Made by a program: the position numbers and the translations under genes. This document shows positions 58,386-64,000 of a stretch of DNA of 64,000 nt, piece by piece. Location: assembly GCF_019668505.1 (NCBI RefSeq), contig NZ_AP024371.1, positions 842,166 through 906,165 of the forward strand, read 5' to 3'. Source of the DNA: Borrelia miyamotoi (GTDB taxonomy: Bacteria > Spirochaetota > Spirochaetia > Borreliales > Borreliaceae). How positions within the stretch are numbered: the first letter of the stretch is position 1; every line of letters begins with the position of its first letter. The notes beneath the pieces are model-generated. The model was not told the origin of the DNA and did no database searches. It worked only from the letters and a program-made list of their open reading frames with translations.

Positions 58386-58979
58386 TCATCTTTTATGAAA
58401 ACCAAGATCTGCAATATTATTACTTCCTGATATCAATAATATTTTTCCTCCTTTTTCTTCAAAGGTATTTCTTAGTTTGGTTACATTTTGAATTAATTTT
58501 ATGGTATTTATATTTAAGTTTTTATTATAAAATCCTTTAGACCAATAATCAATTACTAGCTTGCTATCTCCAAATATGTTTTTTATGTTTTCTTTTAAAG
58601 CTATTTTTAATGCAACGTATAGCCCAAATAGTTCGCCATAATTATTGCTGATTCCATCGAAATTTTTGATATAATAATTATTATAATCATTAATTAGACT
58701 TTGATCTATAATCTTGTTGATTATAGATATTCCTTTTTCATTGACAACTCTGATTTCTATGCCTTTGCCTCTTCCGGTTCCAGAGTCAAAGTATATTCCT
58801 TCTGGATAGTAGATATCAGTTTTACCATCTCTTAAGAGCCAATTTTCTGCTTCTTTTTTTGTTTGGAAGCTTTTTATTTTGTTTGATTGTCCTTTAATTT
58901 TATTTTTGCATTCTTCCCAGGATGTAAAGATAATTTTTTCATTTTTGTTTTTTAATACGCATGCATAGTATTTTTTCAT
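58386..58979 (-). CDS. rnhA: Ribonuclease H with N-terminal hybrid-binding domain
   Basis: RNase H removes RNA from RNA-DNA hybrids. The N-terminal 50 residues (KKYYACVLKNKNEKIIFTSW, then KSFQTKKEAENWL) form the viroplasmin-like hybrid-binding domain known from eukaryotic RNase H1. The catalytic domain keeps all four acidic residues in YFDSGTGRG, NNYGELFGLYVA, FGDSKLVIDYW and NNIADLGFHKR. It is 197 aa long. AAGGAG is 9 bases before the ATG. It is a single gene, convergent with the LptD-like unit. Confidence 0.88.
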   Translation of the reverse strand: MKKYYACVLKNKNEKIIFTSWEECKNKIKGQSNKIKSFQTKKEAENWLLRDGKTDIYYPEGIYFDSGTGRGKGIEIRVVNEKGISIINKIIDQSLINDYNNYYIKNFDGISNNYGELFGLYVALKIALKENIKNIFGDSKLVIDYWSKGFYNKNLNINTIKLIQNVTKLRNTFEEKGGKILLISGSNNIADLGFHKR

Positions 58980-59051
58980 ATTGAATTAGCTCCTTAGATA
59001 TCAATAATTAGTTATATTGTAAGTTTTGCCAAATTTTTTCATTGAAACTTT

Positions 59052-59252
59052 TCATTTTATTGAATCTTTTATTTCTATATTATACTCGATAATTTTTTCT
59101 TTAAAAGTTGATTTAATGATGCTTTTTTTTCGTACATATGAAAAAAATATTCCTGGTATTCTATTTAATAAAGATCTATAATCATTTGCTTTTATTTTTT
59201 CGGTGGAATTCAGTTTACTAGATAATTCATAATGTTTTGATATGTCAAGATC
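59052..59252 (-). pseudogene. Unrecognised gene remnant upstream of arcA
   Basis: A 66-codon open frame (DLDISKHYELSSKLNSTEKI through NRIPGIFFSYVRKKSIIKS to EIKDSIK and TGA) has protein-like composition. It has no ATG, GTG or TTG and is closed upstream by an in-frame TAG. It looks like the 3' end of a lost gene. I do not recognise the family. The rest of the 481-bp gap between rnhA and arcA holds the arcA leader and AT-rich sequence. Confidence 0.4.
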
Positions 59253-59460
59253 AGTCTATCCTATTAACTTTCACAATAGTCAATCAAATAACAAATAGTG
59301 ATTGGATTAAAGAGGTGGAGGCTAATCTGTCATTTATTTAATTAAGTATTGTATCTGTTTATTTTTTATAATTTTAATTATATTTAATTTTCATCTTTTA
59401 AGATTTAATATAAAATAAATTAAGATTTTTAAATTTTTTTATAAAAATAAGGAGTTTGTT

Positions 59461-60696
59461 ATGCGATATTCAAAGCCAATAGATATATTTTCAGAAATAG
59501 GTTATTTAAAAAGAGTGCTGCTACATAGGCCAGGAGAAGAATTGGAAAACTTGACTCCTTTGATAATGAAGAGATTGTTATTTGATGATATTCCTTATCT
59601 TGAAGTGGCAAGGCAAGAGCACGATGCTTTTGCGAACATTTTAAGAAGTAGTGGAGTTGAGGTTGTCTATATTACGGATTTAATTAGTGAAACCATTGCT
59701 AAGTATGATGATGTAAAAGAACAATTTGTATCTCAATTTATTCTTGAGGCAGGAATTAGGACTGAAAATAGGACTAAATCTTTGCTAGATTATTTCTATA
59801 ATATGTCTATTAAGGATATGATTTCAAAGATGATAGCTGGTGTTACAAGAGATGATCTTAAGAATTATAAGTCTGATTCTCTTAATTCTTTGGTAAACAA
59901 TGAGTATCCTTTAGTTATTGATCCTATGCCCAATATGCTTTTTACAAGAGATCCTTTTGCAAGTATTGGTAATGGTATATCAATAAGTAGAATGCGAACT
60001 AGAACAAGGCGCAGGGAGACAATATTTGCTGAATATATTTTTAAATATCATCCTATTTATAGAGAAAATGTTCCTATATGGTATACTAGAGATGAAGATA
60101 CTTCTTTGGAAGGTGGAGATGAGTTGGTTTTAAGTCAGGATATTTTGGCTATTGGCGTTTCTGAAAGAACTGAAGCTGAGTCTGTTGAAAAAGTAGCTCG
60201 CAATCTTTTTAAACAAAAAGCATCATTTAGTACTATTTTAGCTTTCCAAATTCCACAAAGTAGGGCTTATATGCATTTAGATACAGTTTTTACCCAAATA
60301 GATCATAATACTTTTACAAGTTTTACTAGTGGTGATGTAAGGTTTACAATTTATGCTTTGACTTATGATTTGAGTTCTGGAAGTATTAAAGTTAAAAGTG
60401 AAAATACTAGATTGGAGGATATTTTAGGTTTCTATCTTGGATGTAAGGTTAATATAATGAAGTGTGCCGGAGGAGATTTGATTCATGGAGCAAGGGAACA
60501 GTGGAATGATGGTGCTAATACTTTAGCAATATCACCTGGAGAAGTTATAGTTTATGATAGAAATCATGTAACCAATAAATTGCTTGAAGAATTTGGAATT
60601 AAGGTTCATAGGATTCCTTCTAGTGAGCTTTCACGAGGAAGGGGAGGTCCAAGGTGTATGTCAATGCCTTTGGTAAGAGAAAAATATTTAGTTTAA
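59461..60696 (+). CDS. arcA: Arginine deiminase
   Basis: ArcA hydrolyses arginine to citrulline and ammonia, the first step of the ADI pathway. The 411-aa protein has [28 protein letters not shown], the EGGDELV active-site segment, [10 protein letters not shown] and the catalytic Cys in [18 protein letters not shown] is 7 bases before the ATG. A long AT-rich leader precedes it. It heads arcA-arcB-arcD-arcC; no arginine regulator gene is visible alongside. Confidence 0.97.
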   Translation: MRYSKPIDIFSEIGYLKRVLLHRPGEELENLTPLIMKRLLFDDIPYLEVARQEHDAFANILRSSGVEVVYITDLISETIAKYDDVKEQFVSQFILEAGIRTENRTKSLLDYFYNMSIKDMISKMIAGVTRDDLKNYKSDSLNSLVNNEYPLVIDPMPNMLFTRDPFASIGNGISISRMRTRTRRRETIFAEYIFKYHPIYRENVPIWYTRDEDTSLEGGDELVLSQDILAIGVSERTEAESVEKVARNLFKQKASFSTILAFQIPQSRAYMHLDTVFTQIDHNTFTSFTSGDVRFTIYALTYDLSSGSIKVKSENTRLEDILGFYLGCKVNIMKCAGGDLIHGAREQWNDGANTLAISPGEVIVYDRNHVTNKLLEEFGIKVHRIPSSELSRGRGGPRCMSMPLVREKYLV

Positions 60697-60711
60697 TGGG
60701 GGTAAATATTT

Positions 60712-61695
60712 ATGTCTGATTTACGAAATAGAGATTTTTTAAGGCTTTTGGATTTTAGTCAAAAGGATATTCGGTATTTACTTGATTTGTCTCATAAATT
60801 AAAGAAATCTAAGTATTCAGGAATTGAAGAACAAAGACTTAAGGGAAAAAATATAGCTATGATTTTTGAGAAGGATTCAACAAGAACAAGGTGTGCATTT
60901 GAGGTAGCTGCTTATGATCAAGGAGCGAATGTTACTTATCTGGGACCAACAGGTAGTCAAATAGGTAAGAAAGAGTCTATCATTGATACGGCAAGAGTAC
61001 TAGAAAGAATATATGATGCTATTGAATTTAGAGGATTTTCTCAAAAAGCAGTTGAGGATTTAGCTAGATATTCTAATGTTCCGGTTTATAATGGATTAAC
61101 AGATATTGCTCACCCAACACAGGTACTTGCTGATTTTATGACGATTGAGGAACATAAGGGGTGTTTGAGCAATTTGAAGCTGGTTTTTTGTGGTGATGGT
61201 AAAAATAATGTTGCTAATTCTTTAATGGAAGGATGTTCTATTATGGGAATGGATTTTAGAATATTTGCCCCAAGAGAACTTTTTCCCGATCCAGAATTGG
61301 TAGCAAAGGCAAGATTGATAGCAGATGAAAGTGGAGGTAGTATTGTCATTTCTACTTCTCTTGAGGAAACAGTTAGAGCTGCTGATGTTATTTATACTGA
61401 TGTATGGGTATCTATGGGAGAAACTAATTGGAATGAAAAAATAAAGCTTTTAAGGCCGTATCAAGTTAATAGTAAATTAATGAAATTAGCAAAAGAAGAT
61501 GCTATATTTATGCATTGTTTGCCCGCTTTTCATGATTTAAGTACATCCCTTGGTAAGGAAATATTTGATAAGTATGGACTTGATAGTATTGAGGTTACAG
61601 ATGATGTTTTTGAACATGCTCGTTCTGTTGTATTTGATGAAGCTGAGAATAGGTTGCATACTATTAAGGCTATCATGGTCGGGACTTTGGGATAA
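60712..61695 (+). CDS. arcB: Ornithine carbamoyltransferase (catabolic)
   Basis: ArcB splits citrulline by phosphorolysis into ornithine and carbamoyl phosphate in this pathway. The 327-aa protein has the carbamoyl-phosphate motif STRTR (in [13 protein letters not shown]), [19 protein letters not shown] and the HCLPAFHD motif. It lies 15 bases after arcA, which supports the catabolic role. Confidence 0.97.
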   Translation: MSDLRNRDFLRLLDFSQKDIRYLLDLSHKLKKSKYSGIEEQRLKGKNIAMIFEKDSTRTRCAFEVAAYDQGANVTYLGPTGSQIGKKESIIDTARVLERIYDAIEFRGFSQKAVEDLARYSNVPVYNGLTDIAHPTQVLADFMTIEEHKGCLSNLKLVFCGDGKNNVANSLMEGCSIMGMDFRIFAPRELFPDPELVAKARLIADESGGSIVISTSLEETVRAADVIYTDVWVSMGETNWNEKIKLLRPYQVNSKLMKLAKEDAIFMHCLPAFHDLSTSLGKEIFDKYGLDSIEVTDDVFEHARSVVFDEAENRLHTIKAIMVGTLG

Positions 61696-61746
61696 TTGTT
61701 AAAACCTAGAGATTAGGAAAAGATAAGATATAATAGGAGAGATAAA

Positions 61747-63153
61747 ATGATTGAAAAAAATAAAATGCCAAGTAGTTTTACAATAATATTTTCTTTAATA
61801 ATAGTGATGACTATATTAACTTATATAATTCCTGCTGGTGAATTTTCTAAGGAGAAGAGAAAAGTTAATGGGAATTTGAGAGAAGTTGTTGTGGCTGGAA
61901 CTTATCATGCAGTAGAAAGGGTGCCTAGGGGATTTTGGGATGGTATTTTTACTATTTTAACTGCAATGCCTAAAGGAATGGAACATGCTGTTGAGGTTAT
62001 TGTATTTATTTTAATTGTTGGTGGGGCTTATGGAGTGATTTTAAGAACAGGTGCGATTGATGCAGGAATAGTCTCAGTAGTTAAAAGGGTGGGAGATAAA
62101 GATAAACTTCTTATACCGTTAATGATGTTTATCTTTTCCGTAGGAGGAACTGTAATAGGCATGTATGAAGAAACGCTACCATTTTATCTTATTATGATTC
62201 CATTAATAATAGCTTTAGGTTATGATACTATTGTAGCTGTTTCAATTATTGGATTAGGAGCTGGTGTAGGAACTATGGCATCTACTATTAATCCATTTTC
62301 TACTGGGATAGCGTCAGCTATAGCTGGTATAGAAATAAAGGAAGGCTTTTATTTCCGTATTATTTTATATATAATTTCTGTGTTTTTGGCTATAGTGTAT
62401 GTATTAGTATATGCTAGTAGAGTAAAGAGTGATCCTAAAAGATCTATAGTGTATGCGCAAAAAGAAGAGCATTACGATGCTTTTGTCAAAGGTGGTATCA
62501 GGGATAGTATACCTGAATTTACAAGTAGACGAAAGATGGTATTGGTTTTATATGGAATAATGATCTTGTTTTTAATGTATAGCATTGTGGAGCTTGGTTG
62601 GTGGATGCAGGAGATGGCGATGTTATATCTTGGTACAGCAATTTTATCGGCATTTATATGTAGGATTAGCGAATTACAGATGTGGGAATCATTTGTAGAA
62701 GGGACTAAAGATATGATAACAGCAGCACTTGTTATAGGTATGGCTCGAGGTGTAATGATAGTAGCTGATGAGGGCATGATTATAGGAACTATGTTGAATG
62801 CAGCATCAAAGTTTTTGTATGGAGTGCCTAAAGGGATGTTTGTAGTGTTAAATCAGCTTGTGCAGGTATGTATAGGATTTGTTGTTCCCTCATCATCTGG
62901 TCATGCAAGTCTTACTATGTCAATAATGGCACCATTGGCTGATTTTTTAGATATGCCAAGGTCATCAGTTGTGTTGGCTATGCAAACCGCATCAGGACTA
63001 GTTAATTTATTAACACCAACAAGTGGAGTTATAATGGCTGTCTTAGGTATAGCAAAGATAGGTTATGGTAGTTGGTTTAGATTTGTATTACCAATATTTG
63101 TGATCGAATTTGTAGTATGTATTTTAGTGATAATGGTGAACGTTTATTTATAA
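61747..63153 (+). CDS. arcD: YfcC/ArcD-type arginine/ornithine exchanger candidate
   Basis: The 468-aa membrane protein of the YfcC/DcuC-like group has about 12 TM helices, TYIIPAGEFSKEKR near the N terminus, EVIVFILIVGGAYGVILRTGAID and VVPSSSGHASLTMSIMAP. Such proteins next to arcAB are taken as arginine/ornithine antiporters. The substrate is inferred from context. AGGAG is about 8 bases before the ATG. Valine and isoleucine codons GTA and ATA look more frequent here than in arcA and arcB. Confidence 0.85.
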   Translation: MIEKNKMPSSFTIIFSLIIVMTILTYIIPAGEFSKEKRKVNGNLREVVVAGTYHAVERVPRGFWDGIFTILTAMPKGMEHAVEVIVFILIVGGAYGVILRTGAIDAGIVSVVKRVGDKDKLLIPLMMFIFSVGGTVIGMYEETLPFYLIMIPLIIALGYDTIVAVSIIGLGAGVGTMASTINPFSTGIASAIAGIEIKEGFYFRIILYIISVFLAIVYVLVYASRVKSDPKRSIVYAQKEEHYDAFVKGGIRDSIPEFTSRRKMVLVLYGIMILFLMYSIVELGWWMQEMAMLYLGTAILSAFICRISELQMWESFVEGTKDMITAALVIGMARGVMIVADEGMIIGTMLNAASKFLYGVPKGMFVVLNQLVQVCIGFVVPSSSGHASLTMSIMAPLADFLDMPRSSVVLAMQTASGLVNLLTPTSGVIMAVLGIAKIGYGSWFRFVLPIFVIEFVVCILVIMVNVYL

Positions 63154-63166
63154 GTTGGAGTTGTAT

Positions 63167-64000
63167 ATGAGTAGAAGGGTTGTAGTAAGTATTGGGGGGA
63201 ATGCATTAGAAGGTGGGGAAGGGGGGGCATTTTATCAAAACTTAATAAAGTTAGAGACTGGCGTATGTAAAATAGTAGATTTAATAGAGAATGATTATGA
63301 AGTTATTATCAGTCATGGTAATGGTCCACAGATAGGAAGAATTTTGCTAGAGAATGAGATGTGTAAAGAAACACCTTTGATACCGCTTGATGTGTGTGTG
63401 GGTATGAGTCAGGGAATGATAGGATATTATATTGAGCAAGTTATAAGAAATGAGTTATATAAGCGAGGAATTAGACGTGGAGTGGTAGTACTACTTACAC
63501 AAGTGCTTGTGGATAAAGAAGATAAGTGTTTTAGAAATCCTAGCAAACCTATTGGACCATTTTATGATAAGAAAAGAGCGGCTGAGCTTGAGAGTAAAGG
63601 ATATATTTTAAAGGAAGATAGTGGAAGGGGATATAGAAGAGTTGTGGCATCACCTAAACCTATTGAGATTATAGAAATAGAGGAAATAAGTGAATTAATG
63701 AATAAAGGTTTTATAGTTATTGCATGTGGAGGAGGAGGGATTCCCGTTATAATAGATGATAAAGGGGTACTTAAAGGAGTAAGTGGAGTAATTGATAAGG
63801 ATTTTTCGTCATCTAGATTAGGACAGGATGTAGGTGCAGATAAGTTGGTGATGGTTACTGCTGTTGATCAAGTAGCATTAAATTTTGGTAAAAGAGATGA
63901 AATTTTGCTTGATAAAATAAGTAGTGTTGATTTAAGAAGATATATAGGAGAAGGACATTTTGCTTCTGGCTCTATGTTACCTAAAGTAGAAGCAAGTATG
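63167..64000 (+). CDS. arcC: Carbamate kinase (3' end outside the window)
   Basis: ArcC makes ATP from carbamoyl phosphate and ADP, completing the ADI pathway. The 278 codons present run to the last base of the window. Motifs are VVVSIGGNAL, SHGNGPQIG, NPSKPIGPFYDK, GYRRVVASPKP, FIVIACGGGGIPVI and LGADKL-like DVGADKLVMVT. Carbamate kinases are usually about 310 aa, so roughly 30 residues are missing. The ATG is 13 bases after arcD with GGAG upstream. G6 and G7 runs lie near its 5' end. I do not recall arcC in B. burgdorferi. Confidence 0.95.
   Translation, partial: MSRRVVVSIGGNALEGGEGGAFYQNLIKLETGVCKIVDLIENDYEVIISHGNGPQIGRILLENEMCKETPLIPLDVCVGMSQGMIGYYIEQVIRNELYKRGIRRGVVVLLTQVLVDKEDKCFRNPSKPIGPFYDKKRAAELESKGYILKEDSGRGYRRVVASPKPIEIIEIEEISELMNKGFIVIACGGGGIPVIIDDKGVLKGVSGVIDKDFSSSRLGQDVGADKLVMVTAVDQVALNFGKRDEILLDKISSVDLRRYIGEGHFASGSMLPKVEASM

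Overview
The window is AT-rich chromosomal DNA (roughly 70 percent A+T by eye) from a Borrelia-type spirochaete. Gene order runs mutS - comF - (rimP) - nusA - infB - rbfA - truB - rpsO - pnp ... tgt - murJ ... coaBC - panF ... murC ... miaA ... hrpA - topA - sbcD - sbcC ... ileS - clpC - pgm - uvrB - uvrA - lptD-like ... arcA - arcB - arcD. From memory this matches the right-hand end of the Borrelia burgdorferi chromosome (about BB0797 to BB0843). Extra genes that I do not recall at these positions in Lyme Borrelia (a GlcNAc-type PTS permease, cutC and carbamate kinase arcC) make the relapsing-fever branch more likely. No strain can be named from sequence alone.

Layout. (1) 1-10.8 kb, + strand: the 3' two thirds of mutS, comF, then a transcription, translation and RNA-decay block (decayed rimP, nusA, infB, rbfA, truB, rpsO, pnp). 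A strong promoter and an intrinsic terminator sit in front of the rimP remnant. (2) 10.8-18.7 kb, +: a predicted propeller lipoprotein, an LptF/LptG-like permease pair, tgt, murJ and a secreted HEAT-repeat protein. (3) 18.7-27.5 kb: CoA supply (coaBC on the minus strand, a YhdT-type protein and panF on +), a pseudouridine synthase, a P-loop protein, murC, yicC, a cytidylate-kinase-like protein, rpoZ, miaA, and a 31-codon basic ribosomal-type protein (AURKAIP1/COX24 family), closed by a terminator. (4) 27.5-31.4 kb: a secreted or envelope cluster (SH3-like lipoprotein, outer-membrane protein candidate, NAGPA-type phosphodiester glycosidase, small exported protein) and the PTS EIICB gene behind a 4 x 14-bp repeat. 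(5) 31.4-41.9 kb: hrpA and topA on minus, sbcD and sbcC on +, a ROK-family pseudogene and cutC. (6) 41.9-49.9 kb, minus: pgm - clpC - ileS - lipoprotein, overlapping or nearly so. (7) 49.9-58.4 kb, +: a perfect 32-bp inverted repeat, uvrB, uvrA, an LptD/OstA-like outer-membrane protein and a possible 31-codon membrane peptide. (8) 58.4-64 kb: RNase H with a hybrid-binding domain (minus), an unrecognised gene remnant, then arcA-arcB-arcD-arcC, the last gene cut by the window end.

How it fits together. DNA repair and topology (MutS, UvrAB, SbcCD, TopA, RNase H), translation (IF2, RbfA, S15, TruB, Tgt, MiaA, IleRS), CoA and peptidoglycan supply, and arginine fermentation for ATP are represented. 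Genes are packed with many 4-50 bp overlaps, and UUG starts are common (infB, pnp, uvrA, miaA, the YhdT-type gene). Two genes are clearly broken (rimP and a ROK gene) and one further remnant lies upstream of arcA. No tRNA, rRNA, insertion sequence or CRISPR array was recognised. The main items for a second look are the rimP decay with its upstream attenuator-like element, the 32-bp palindrome between pgm and uvrB, the probable AUU start of clpC, the hidden COX24-type mini-gene, the PTS/cutC/arcC accessory genes, and the Lpt-like components in a lineage known to lack LPS.
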